Shown here piece by piece: positions 8,733 to 17,006 of a DNA stretch of 64,000 bases. The DNA comes from HK1 sp965202735 (GTDB lineage Bacteria > Pseudomonadota > Gammaproteobacteria > HK1), in NCBI GenBank assembly GCA_965202735.1, contig OZ241844.1, positions 2,294,001-2,358,000 of the forward strand, given 5' to 3'. The notes under the pieces were generated by a model, which ran no database searches, was not told the DNA's origin, and saw nothing but the letters and a program-made list of their open reading frames with translations. Positions within the stretch are counted from its first letter, which is position 1. Each line of letters opens with the position of its first letter. A program made the position numbers and the translations under genes.

Positions 8733-9737
8733 GTGACTCGAATCGCTTCATTCGCGCGGCGGACGGCCCTCGCCGCGGCCGCCTTCGCGGCGGCCCTCGT
8801 CTCCGCCGTCGCGCTCGCCGACACGCCCCGCATGGGGGTGGTGGTCAAGATCGGCGGCATCCCCTGGTTCAACGCCATGGAGGTCGGCATCGGGGCCCGG
8901 GCCGAGGAGCTCGGCTGGGACGCCTGGATGGTCGGCCCGACGAGCGCCGACCCGGCGTTGCAGGTGCGCGCGGTGGAAGATCTCATCGCCCAGGGCGTCG
9001 ACGCCATCGGCGTGGTCCCGAACGACGCCGAGGTGCTGGAGCCGGTGCTCGCCAAGGCCCGCGAGCAGGGCATCCTCGTCATCACCCACGAGTCTCCCGA
9101 CCAGCAGAACGTGGACTGGAACTTCGAGCTCGCGTCGTCGACCGGCTTCGGCGAGGCCCACGCGAAGCTGCTCGCCGAGAAGATGGGCGGCGAGGGCGAG
9201 TACGCGGTCTACGTCGGATCCCTGACCGTGCCGCTCCACAACGCGTGGGCGGACGCCGCGATCGCCTGGCTCGCCGAGAACCATCCCGGCATGGTCAAGG
9301 TGGCCGACCGCTTCGGCGTCGCGGAGAGCGTGGACGACTCGCGCTCCACCGCCCTCGACCTGATGCGCGCCCATCCCGACCTCGGCGGCTTCCTCGCGTT
9401 CGGAAGCCAGGGGCCGATCGGCGCCGGGCGGGCGGTGCAGGAGCGGCGCAAGACCGGCGAGGTGCACGTGCTCGGACCGTTCTCGCCCGGACAGGGGCGC
9501 CGCCTCGTGCACGACGGCGTGCTCACCGGCGGCTTCATGTGGAACCCCATGGAGGCGGGGCGCGTCTTCGTCACCATGGCCGACCACCTGAAGAAGGGCA
9601 TGGCCGTCGAGAAGGGGACCATGATCGAGGGGCTCGGCGAGGTGGACCCGGACTTCGAGACGCGGAACATCATCGTCGACCAGCTCGTCGCCCTGAACCG
9701 GGACACAGTCGACGGACTGGCGGAGATGGGCCTGTAG
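8733..9737 (+). CDS. sugar ABC transporter substrate-binding protein (RbsB/LsrB-like)
   Basis: Periplasmic binding protein of 334 residues. The signal peptide is TRIASFARRTALAAAAFAAA with cleavage near ALA-DTPR. The mature part starts MGVVVKIGGIPWFNAMEVG and has the two-lobed type I fold with DAIGVVPNDAEVLEPVL. The resemblance is to the simple-sugar/autoinducer-2 group. The start is the GTG at 8733 with GAGGA 7 bases upstream; in-frame codons before it have no site. It is the first gene of a four-gene transporter operon, divergent from the epimerase and kinase. The ligand is not deducible from sequence. Confidence 0.9.
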   Translation: MTRIASFARRTALAAAAFAAALVSAVALADTPRMGVVVKIGGIPWFNAMEVGIGARAEELGWDAWMVGPTSADPALQVRAVEDLIAQGVDAIGVVPNDAEVLEPVLAKAREQGILVITHESPDQQNVDWNFELASSTGFGEAHAKLLAEKMGGEGEYAVYVGSLTVPLHNAWADAAIAWLAENHPGMVKVADRFGVAESVDDSRSTALDLMRAHPDLGGFLAFGSQGPIGAGRAVQERRKTGEVHVLGPFSPGQGRRLVHDGVLTGGFMWNPMEAGRVFVTMADHLKKGMAVEKGTMIEGLGEVDPDFETRNIIVDQLVALNRDTVDGLAEMGL

Positions 9738-9833
9738 GCCCGGAAGCCCGGACCGAACGCCGGTCCGGCCGAGGAAGGACGCCGGGGGCCGCTCGCGACG
9801 GGCGCCCCCCCGGCGCGCCCCCGGCCTGACGAA

Positions 9834-11327
9834 GTGACAGCGCCGCCCGTTCTCCGCCTCACCGGCATCTCCAGGAGCTTCGGCGGGGTCGACGCCCTCG
9901 TCGACGTCGACTTCGAGGTCGCGCCCGGCGAGATCCACTGCCTCGCGGGGGAGAACGGGTCCGGGAAGAGCACCCTCATCAAGATCGTGAGCGGCGTCTA
10001 CCAGCCGAACCCGGGCGGGGTCATCGAGTTCGCGGGCCGGCGCCACGAGGGACTCACCCCCGGCATCGCCCGCCGGCTCGGAGTGCAGGTCATCTGGCAG
10101 GACCTCGCCCTCTTTCCCCACCTGAGCGTCGCCGAGAACATCGCCTTCGAGCGCAACCTCGGCCTGCGGCTGCGGCTCGCGCGCCAGCGCGCCATGCGCC
10201 GGGTCGCGCGCGAGATGCTCGGGCGCCTCGGCTTCGACCTCGACCTCGATCGGCCGGTGCGCACCCTCTCCATCGCCAGCCGCCAGGTCGTCGCCATCTG
10301 CCGCGCCCTCGTCGCGGAGGCGTCGATCGTGTTCATGGACGAGCCGACCGCATCGCTCACGCAGTCCGAGACGCGGGCGCTCCTCGCGGTGGTGCGCCGG
10401 CTCTCCGCGGCCGGGATCGCGGTGGTCTTCGTCAGCCACCGCCTCGTCGAGCTCATCGAGATCGCCGAGCGCATCACCGTGCTGCGCGACAGCCGGCGGG
10501 TGGGCGTCTACGACGCCGGCCGCATCACCCACCACCGCCTCGCCGAGCTCATGACCGGCCAGGCGGTCGACGCCACGGTGCACGCCCGGGACCTCGGCCG
10601 GGAGCCCGCGGTGCTGGAGGTGCGCGGCCTCGGCCGGCGCGGGGAGTACGAGGACGTCTCGTGCACGATCCACCGGGGCGAGATCCTCGGCATGGTCGGG
10701 CTGCTCGGGGCCGGCCGCACCGAGCTCGCGCTCACCCTCTTCGGCATGACCCGCCCGGATGCCGGGGAGATCCGCCTCGACGGGGGGCCGCTCGTCCTGC
10801 GCTCCAACCGGGACGCGATCGCGGCCGGGATCGCCTACGTCCCGGAGGATCGGCTGACCCTCGGCCTCGTGCAGGCGCAGTCGATCGCGGACAACGTGGT
10901 GGTGTCCGTGATCGAGCGCCTGCGCCGCCTGCGCTGGCTCATCGACCTCGAGCGCAAGGCCGGCGCGGTCCGGGAGTGGGTACGCGACCTGTCCATCCGG
11001 ATCGGAGTCCCCGAGGACCCGGTGACGACGCTGTCGGGCGGCAACCAGCAGCGGGTGGTGCTCGCGAAGTGGCTCGCCACGACGCCGCGGGTGCTGATCC
11101 TCGACTCGCCGACGGTGGGGGTCGACATCGGCGCCCGGGCCGCGATCTTCGAGATCGTGCGCCGGCTCGCCGGGCAGGGGATGGCCATCCTCCTCATCTC
11201 CGACGAGGTGCCGGAGGTCTACCACAACGCCGACCGCATCCTGCACCTGCGGGGCGGAAGGATCGCCGGCGAGTACCGCCCCGGCGTGACCGGCCTCGAA
11301 GCGCTCGAGGAGGTGGTGTATGGCTGA
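9834..11327 (+). CDS. sugar ABC transporter ATP-binding protein (RbsA type)
   Basis: 497 residues with two fused ATPase domains, as in RbsA/MglA/LsrA. The N-terminal domain has Walker A GENGSGKST near residue 42 and VFMDEPTASLT. The second has the degenerate GLLGAGRTEL in place of Walker A, then LSGGNQQRVVLAKWLA and LILDSPTVGVD. The start is a GTG at 9834, 96 bp after the binding-protein gene. It overlaps the next gene by 8 bases. It energises import through the two membrane subunits that follow. Confidence 0.94.
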   Translation: MTAPPVLRLTGISRSFGGVDALVDVDFEVAPGEIHCLAGENGSGKSTLIKIVSGVYQPNPGGVIEFAGRRHEGLTPGIARRLGVQVIWQDLALFPHLSVAENIAFERNLGLRLRLARQRAMRRVAREMLGRLGFDLDLDRPVRTLSIASRQVVAICRALVAEASIVFMDEPTASLTQSETRALLAVVRRLSAAGIAVVFVSHRLVELIEIAERITVLRDSRRVGVYDAGRITHHRLAELMTGQAVDATVHARDLGREPAVLEVRGLGRRGEYEDVSCTIHRGEILGMVGLLGAGRTELALTLFGMTRPDAGEIRLDGGPLVLRSNRDAIAAGIAYVPEDRLTLGLVQAQSIADNVVVSVIERLRRLRWLIDLERKAGAVREWVRDLSIRIGVPEDPVTTLSGGNQQRVVLAKWLATTPRVLILDSPTVGVDIGARAAIFEIVRRLAGQGMAILLISDEVPEVYHNADRILHLRGGRIAGEYRPGVTGLEALEEVVYG

Positions 11328-12600
11328 ACGGGCGCCGGTCGCGGGCTCCGACGGCGTGACCGGCGCGGACTCGGGCGCCCGCGGCGCAGGCTCCGGCGGC
11401 ATGGCCGGCGCGGATTCGAGCTCCGGCGGCGCAGGCTCCGGCGGCGTGACCGGCGCGGACTCGAACTCCGGCGGCGCAGGCTCCGGCGGCGCGACCGGCG
11501 CGGACTCGAGCTCCGGCGGCGCAGGTTCCGGCGGCGTGACCGGCGCGGGCTCGGGCGGCGTGACCGGCGCGGGACCCGGTCCCGATCGGGAACGTCCCCG
11601 CGGCCCTCGCGGGGTCCCGCTGCCGGCCTCGACCGAGGGCTGGCTCGTCGTCGTCATCGTGGTGATCGCCGCGGCCCTCGGCCTCGCGACCGACACCTTC
11701 CTGACCCTCGTCAACCTGTTCGATCTCCTCAACATCAGCGCGATCAACCTCATCTTCGCGGCCGGGCTGCTGGTCGTGCTGGTCGCGGGCGGGATCGACA
11801 TCTCGTTCGCGGTGGGCGCATCGGTGGTGCAGTACCTCACCGCGCTCGCGGTCATGTCGCTCGGCGGGGGGAGCTGGCTGTCGGGCATCGTGCTGGCGAT
11901 GGCCTTCGGGTTCGCGCTCGGAGCGTGCAACGCCGCGCTCATCCACTACTTCCGGATCATCTCGATCGTGGTGACCATCGCCACCTTCAACGTGTTCTTC
12001 GGCTTCCTCATGTTCTTCACGCGGGGGGTGTCGATCTACGACCTGCCGGACTGGTGGCTCGACCGGGTGATCCTCTTCGAGTACGAGACCGCGAGCGGGG
12101 ACTTCGCCGAGATCACCCTTCCCGTGGTCGCCACCGCGATCACCGTGCTCGCGACATGGGTGCTGCTGCGCCGCCTCAACGTCGGGAGGCAGCTCTTCGC
12201 GCTCGGCGACAACCCCGAAGGCGCGCGCCGCATCGGGGTCAACATCGCCGCGATGCACTTCCTCGCCTACGGGTGGCTCGGGGTCTGCGCCGGGGTGGCG
12301 GGGCTGATGCAGGCGCACTACGTGCAGGAGGTGGTCCCGAACGCGCTCTACGGGCGCGAGCTCGACGTGCTCGCCGCCGTGGTCCTCGGCGGGGCGCGTC
12401 TCGGCGGCGGGCGCGGCACCATCCTCGGGGTCATCCTCGGCGTGCTGCTCATCGCGATCACCCGGAACGGGCTCAACCTCCTCGGGATATCCCCCTACGC
12501 GTTCCAGATGCTGATCGGGGTCGTGCTCCTCGCCGCGATCACGACCACGAACGTCTCGTGGGAAGGGCTCCTGGGCCGGGCCCGGCGGAGCGGGGCATGA
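11320..12600 (+). CDS. sugar ABC transporter permease, with repeat-expanded N-terminus
   Basis: 426 residues. The last ~335 form a typical RbsC-like permease with eight or more membrane helices (LVVVIVVIAAALGLATDTF, LIFAAGLLVVLVAGGIDIS) and the EAA-like GDNPEGARRIGVN loop. The first ~90 residues are a low-complexity Gly/Ser/Ala/Asp/Thr run built from 15-residue units such as GADSSSGGAGSGGVT. The start at 11320 overlaps the ATPase gene. The repeat segment is absent from ordinary permeases and probably forms a disordered cytoplasmic tail. It pairs with the next permease. Confidence 0.93.
   Translation: MAERAPVAGSDGVTGADSGARGAGSGGMAGADSSSGGAGSGGVTGADSNSGGAGSGGATGADSSSGGAGSGGVTGAGSGGVTGAGPGPDRERPRGPRGVPLPASTEGWLVVVIVVIAAALGLATDTFLTLVNLFDLLNISAINLIFAAGLLVVLVAGGIDISFAVGASVVQYLTALAVMSLGGGSWLSGIVLAMAFGFALGACNAALIHYFRIISIVVTIATFNVFFGFLMFFTRGVSIYDLPDWWLDRVILFEYETASGDFAEITLPVVATAITVLATWVLLRRLNVGRQLFALGDNPEGARRIGVNIAAMHFLAYGWLGVCAGVAGLMQAHYVQEVVPNALYGRELDVLAAVVLGGARLGGGRGTILGVILGVLLIAITRNGLNLLGISPYAFQMLIGVVLLAAITTTNVSWEGLLGRARRSGA
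11345..11580. repeat. 45-bp tandem repeats in the permease N-terminus
   Basis: About four to five units of 45 bp (15 codons), diverged mainly at single bases and one shortened unit near the end. They are all in frame. Confidence 0.85.
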
Positions 12601-13718
12601 ACGAGCGGGGGCCGGGCGGGGCGAGCCCGGACCCGCGGCACGCCGCGTCGCGCGGTCCGGGCCATCCCGAACCTCTCGCTTCGCGTCCCCGGCGCCGAGC
12701 GGGACCGCACCGCGCCGCGCCGCGTGGTCCGGGCCTGGCGGCGCTGCTGCGCACCGGCCGCGGCGAGTACGTCGGACTCGGGATCCTGCTCGTGGCGGTG
12801 CTGGTCCTGTTCGGCTCGACGACCCCCCGGTTCCTCACCCCCGCCACCTTCCAGTCGATGGCGTTCCAGATGCCGGAGCTCGGGATCCTCACCCTCGCGA
12901 TGCTGATCCCGATCCTGTCCGGGGGGCTCAACCTCGCGGTGACGTTCTCGGCCAACATCTGCGGCCTGACCGCGGCGTGGATCCTGCAGGCGCTCGGCGG
13001 CCCGGAGGCCGGGATGGCGGCCTTCGCCCTGGCGGTCGCGGGCGCGCTGGCGGTCGGCGCCTTCATCGGCTGGACGATGGGGATCATCGTCGCCTGCGTC
13101 GGCGCCCATCCCATCCTGGTCTCGCTGAGCTTCATGATCTTCCTGCGCGGGGTGGGCGAGTTCCTGACCCGCGGCGGCGACATCTCCGGATTCCCCGCCT
13201 TCGTCGGCGACATCGGCCACGGCACCGTCGCCGGCGTCCCCATCCCCTTCCTCCTCTTCGCCGGCTGCGCGGTGTGGTGGCACGTGCTCCTCGGCCGCGC
13301 GCCGCTCGGCTTCTCCATCCACCTGGTCGGATCGAACATCGAGGCGACCCGCTACTCCGGGGTCGACACGCGGCGGGTGCTCACCCTCATCTACACTCTG
13401 TCGGGGCTCATGTGCGCGATCGCGGGGCTGGTGATGCTCACGAGGTTCAACTCGGTGCGGGTGGGGCACGGCGAGGCCTACCTGCTCATCACGGTGCTCG
13501 CGTGCTTCCTCGGAGGCGTGGACCCCTTCGGCGGATTCGGCCGCACCGCGTCGGTGGTCCTGGCGCTGTTCATCCTGCAGGCCATCTCCTCGGGCCTGAA
13601 CCTGCTGGGCGCGAACCAGCACCTCGCGACCGCGCTCTGGGGCAGCTTCCTGGTGGTGGTGATGGTCGCGCGCTTCGCGGTGCTGCGCATTCGGGCCGGG
13701 CCGGGCCGCGACGAGTGA
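12597..13718 (+). CDS. sugar ABC transporter permease, second subunit
   Basis: 373 residues with an ATGA overlap to the preceding permease. About nine membrane helices follow a ~50-residue basic, Pro/Gly/Arg-rich tail. LILSGGLNLAVTFS-like and GSNIEATRYSGVDTRRV segments are typical of RbsC-type subunits. The tail carries a duplication: RGPGHPEP and, 24 codons later, RGPGLAAL (DNA offset exactly 72 bp, 12651 versus 12723). Two distinct permeases imply a heterodimeric channel, as in Lsr or rhamnose systems. Confidence 0.92.
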   Translation: MNERGPGGASPDPRHAASRGPGHPEPLASRPRRRAGPHRAAPRGPGLAALLRTGRGEYVGLGILLVAVLVLFGSTTPRFLTPATFQSMAFQMPELGILTLAMLIPILSGGLNLAVTFSANICGLTAAWILQALGGPEAGMAAFALAVAGALAVGAFIGWTMGIIVACVGAHPILVSLSFMIFLRGVGEFLTRGGDISGFPAFVGDIGHGTVAGVPIPFLLFAGCAVWWHVLLGRAPLGFSIHLVGSNIEATRYSGVDTRRVLTLIYTLSGLMCAIAGLVMLTRFNSVRVGHGEAYLLITVLACFLGGVDPFGGFGRTASVVLALFILQAISSGLNLLGANQHLATALWGSFLVVVMVARFAVLRIRAGPGRDE

Positions 13719-14881
13719 CGGCACGCCGCGGAACGTCCGTCCACAAGGGGCGCGGCGCGCTCAGCAACGCCAGCGGCCGGTTCGAGCAGGTCACGCGGGA
13801 GCGCTTCGACGACGGCTGGAACGACGGCCGCGACGAACGCCGCGCGCGTGGGCGGGAAGGAATCGGCCGCGGGCGGGATGCCGAAGATCGGGATTGGGAC
13901 GGAGACTGGGACGGGTACGACCTGCCGCCGCCGAAGCTCCGCACCACCCTCACGCCGGACGCGACCCGTACCATCATCGCCCGGAACGACTCGCCCGACC
14001 TTCCCTTCGACCGCTCCATCAACCCGTACCGGGGCTGCGAGCACGGGTGCATCTACTGCTACGCGCGCCCGAGCCACGCGTACCTCGGGCTCTCCCCCGG
14101 GCTCGACTTCGAGACCCGGCTCGTGTTCAAGCCGGAGGCGGCGGCGCTGCTGCGCGCGGAGCTCGGCAGGCCGGGCTACGCCTGCGCTCCCATCGCGCTC
14201 GGGACCAACACCGATCCCTACCAGCCGGTGGAGCGCGATCTCGGGATCACCCGCGCCGTCCTCGAGGTGCTGGCCGAGTGCGGGCACCCGGTCACGATCG
14301 TCACCAAGTCCGCGCGGGTGGAGCGCGACATCGACATCCTCGGCGCCATGGCGAAGGCCAACCGCTGCAGCGTCGCGGTGAGCGTGACCACCCTGGACCG
14401 TGCGCTCGCGCGCCGCATGGAGCCGCGCGCGTCCGCGCCCCACCGCCGCCTGGAGACGGTGCGCCGGCTCTCCAGGGCGGGGATCCCGACCGGAGTGATG
14501 GCGGCGCCGATGATCCCGTTCCTCAACGACGCCGAGCTCGAGGCCATCCTGGAGCAGGCGCGCGAGGCCGGCGCCCTCGGCGCGAGCTACACGATGCTCC
14601 GCCTGCCGCTGGAGATCGCGGACCTGTTTCGCGAATGGCTCGCCGAGCACTGTCCCGACCGCGCCGGGCGGGTGATGGAGCGGGTCCGCGACACCCGCGG
14701 CGGCAAGGACTACGACTCGACGTTCGGCCAGCGCATGCGCGGCACCGGACCGGTGGCGGAGCTGCTCGCGAAGCGGTTCCGGCTGGCGGTCAAGCGCCTG
14801 GGGTTTCCCGGCTTCCCGGTGCTCGACTGCTCGGGATTCGTGCCGCCCGCTCCCGAGCGCGGTCAACTGTCGTTGTTCTGA
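13715..14881 (+). CDS. PA0069-family radical SAM protein
   Basis: 388 residues. The iron-sulphur motif CEHGCIYCYARP (CxxxCxxC) is near residue 109, after DLPFDRSINPYRG. GTNTDPYQPVERDLGITR and SVTTLDRALARRMEPRA follow, as in SplB-related PA0069/Rv2578c proteins. The function of the family is not established; it is presumably cytoplasmic. The GTG at 13715 overlaps the stop of the permease gene, so it may be co-transcribed by read-through. The first ~70 residues are charged and poorly conserved. Confidence 0.9.
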   Translation: MTARRGTSVHKGRGALSNASGRFEQVTRERFDDGWNDGRDERRARGREGIGRGRDAEDRDWDGDWDGYDLPPPKLRTTLTPDATRTIIARNDSPDLPFDRSINPYRGCEHGCIYCYARPSHAYLGLSPGLDFETRLVFKPEAAALLRAELGRPGYACAPIALGTNTDPYQPVERDLGITRAVLEVLAECGHPVTIVTKSARVERDIDILGAMAKANRCSVAVSVTTLDRALARRMEPRASAPHRRLETVRRLSRAGIPTGVMAAPMIPFLNDAELEAILEQAREAGALGASYTMLRLPLEIADLFREWLAEHCPDRAGRVMERVRDTRGGKDYDSTFGQRMRGTGPVAELLAKRFRLAVKRLGFPGFPVLDCSGFVPPAPERGQLSLF

Positions 14882-15017
14882 ACCGGCGGTTCAGACCCGG
14901 CACCGGGCTCAGTACGATGAACGATGACGCCTCCGGCGCCGCGGCGCATCCCCCGGACAGGGTCCGGAACGGTTCGGCCATCACGTGGCAAGGCGATGGC
15001 GCGTTCGCGAACCCCGC

Positions 15018-16580
15018 TCACGCGGGCTCGGCCCGGAGGTCGAGGAGGTTCCGCGCCTCGCGACCGCAGGCCACCCCGATCAGGTGGACCGGCGTCCCCT
15101 CCGCACGGTACTTCTCCGCGTAGCCCCGCTCGCGCATCTGCGCCAGCGCCGCATCCAGCGCGGCCGCGCCGCCCTCCTCGCCCTCGGCCATCTTGAACTC
15201 CACCACGAAGACCTGACCCCCGAGACGCACCACCATGTCCGCACGCCCGCGGGAGGAGGCCTCCTCCACCCGCAGGTCCGCGCCGACCGCGCGCAGGCAC
15301 ATGTAGAGCAGGCTCGCATACCACGCCTCGTAGCGCGCCAAGTCCCCCTTCGCATGCCACTGGTACGGGACCCCCGACAGCCACGCGCGCAGCGTCTCGC
15401 GGAAGCCCGCGAAGTCGTGCGCCTCCAGCAGCGCACACAGCTCCCGCCCCCGCTCCAGCGGCTCCACCCCCTTCTTCCCCAGCCACCCGAGCAGCCCCCG
15501 GTTCAGGCTGACCCGGACCTCGAGGTTGGGATAGTCCAGTCGGTACACCGCGTCGAAGGCCTCCCTCATCTCCTCCGAGATGGTCAGGTAGCCGGTCTGG
15601 AACAGCAGCGCCTCGATGTCGATGTCCCCCACGTCGAACTTCGACACCAGCGACATCCCCGCCAGCCGGCCCTCCAGCTCCATCGGACTCACCGACCTCT
15701 CCATCAGCATCCGGAACAGGAACTCCGGCGACCCGGTCTCGAACCAGTGGGGACGAAACTCCCGGCTCCGCAGCAGCAGCAGCACGTCGTAAGGGTTGTA
15801 GACCCGCTCCCCGCCCCGCCAGTGATAGCCGTTGTACCAGGTCCGGACCTCGGCGCGGTCCAGCCCGGCCAGCTCCGGCCCGAACACCCGGTCCAGGTCC
15901 GCCTCCCGGTAGCCGCACACCGTGGCGTAGCGCGGGTCGAGGCTGATGTCCTCGAGATTGTTCAGCCCCGAGAACAGGCTGACCTTCGAGAACATGCTGA
16001 CCCCGGTGACGAAGACGAAGCGGACATGCTCGGCGCTGTCCTTGACGACGCCGTAGAAGCCGCGCAGGTAGTCCCGGTTGGCCCTCGCAAGGTCCGGGTC
16101 GTGGAGCACGTCGAGGATCGGCTTGTCGTACTCGTCCACCAGCACCACCACCCGCCGGCCGGTGGTGGTATGCAGGCGGTCGAGGAGATCGAAAAGGCGC
16201 TCGGGTCCAGTCGTGCAGGAGGCGGGTGGAAGACCGGCATGGCGTTCGATCACCGCCAACTGGTTGAGGACGTTGCGCTCGATGTCCCCGGGCTCGTTGT
16301 ACTTCCCGCCGAAGCTCAGCCGCACCACCGGATGCGGCGCGGACCAGTCCCAGTGCGGATGGATGTCCAGCCCCCGGAACAAGGGCTCGTGGCAGGCGAA
16401 CAGCGATCGCAACGTGTCGAGCAGCAGGCTCTTGCCGAACCGGCGCGGCCGGGACAGGAAGTAGTAGTCGCCCTGCTCGACCAGCGCCCGGACGAGCGGG
16501 GTCTTGTCGACATAGTAGCTGCCGGTCTCCCGCAGGCGACGGAAGCTCTGGATCCCGATCGGGAGACGGCGTCGGGTCAT
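15018..16580 (-). CDS. AAA-ATPase-like/PD-(D/E)XK nuclease protein
   Basis: 520 residues, intact, and clearly paralogous to the frameshifted gene at 1843-3391. It starts MTRRRLPIGIQSFRRLRE, then YYVDKTPLVRAL, P-loop-like RPRRFGKSLLLDT near residue 45, VVVLVDEYDKPILD near 145, FVTGVSMFSKVSLFSGLNNL, TWYNGYHWRG, and the C-terminal nuclease core GRADMVVRLGGQVFVVEFKM (D...ExK). This is the AAA-ATPase-like (PF09820-style) plus PDDEXK_9-style architecture. The biological role is unknown; a mobile or defence-related role is often suspected because copies are numerous and variable. It stands alone, between the radical SAM gene and selA. Confidence 0.9.
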   Translation of the reverse strand: MTRRRLPIGIQSFRRLRETGSYYVDKTPLVRALVEQGDYYFLSRPRRFGKSLLLDTLRSLFACHEPLFRGLDIHPHWDWSAPHPVVRLSFGGKYNEPGDIERNVLNQLAVIERHAGLPPASCTTGPERLFDLLDRLHTTTGRRVVVLVDEYDKPILDVLHDPDLARANRDYLRGFYGVVKDSAEHVRFVFVTGVSMFSKVSLFSGLNNLEDISLDPRYATVCGYREADLDRVFGPELAGLDRAEVRTWYNGYHWRGGERVYNPYDVLLLLRSREFRPHWFETGSPEFLFRMLMERSVSPMELEGRLAGMSLVSKFDVGDIDIEALLFQTGYLTISEEMREAFDAVYRLDYPNLEVRVSLNRGLLGWLGKKGVEPLERGRELCALLEAHDFAGFRETLRAWLSGVPYQWHAKGDLARYEAWYASLLYMCLRAVGADLRVEEASSRGRADMVVRLGGQVFVVEFKMAEGEEGGAAALDAALAQMRERGYAEKYRAEGTPVHLIGVACGREARNLLDLRAEPA

Positions 16581-17006
16581 CGGTCCCTCCCTTCGCGCCG
16601 CCGGACCATGACGCCCGCGATCGCATCGGTCGATGGGTCCACGGGATTCCCTCCTGTCGCTGTCCCGACGGCCCGGCGCCGGCGCGCCGAGCCCGCGGCA
16701 CGCTGTCCGCCCGCATGTCCATGGGCGAGGGACGAGTATATGACGGCGGAGCGGCGCCCGCGGATGCCGGCGGCGCATGAGGCGGACCGCGACGGATGGG
16801 GCGTGAACACCTGGTGCGCCTCGACCCCGGCGCCGACGGGCGGGGGACGTTCCTGACCGCCGGCTCCTCTCGCGGCCAGACGGCGAGCGGGCTCGGGCAA
16901 CTGTTCGACTACGGCCCGGCCGCGGACGGCGCGGCGGGTACTGTGTCCGCATCAAGTTTGGCGGGCGCTACGCTGCACGGCCCGCGCGCGCGACCGGTAC
17001 CCCGGC
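16581..17006. other. intergenic region upstream of selA
   Basis: 426 bases between divergent genes with no credible coding frame. From about 16978 a GC-rich block (GGCCCGCGCGCGCGACCGG) recurs at 17038 and, degenerated, at 17099. The repeat therefore runs from this region into the apparent 5' end of selA. Confidence 0.45.

Noticed and set aside
8748..11942. 1064-codon minus-strand frame
   Set aside because: Shadow of the sugar ABC operon, with Pro/Glu/Ala/His-rich nonsense composition.
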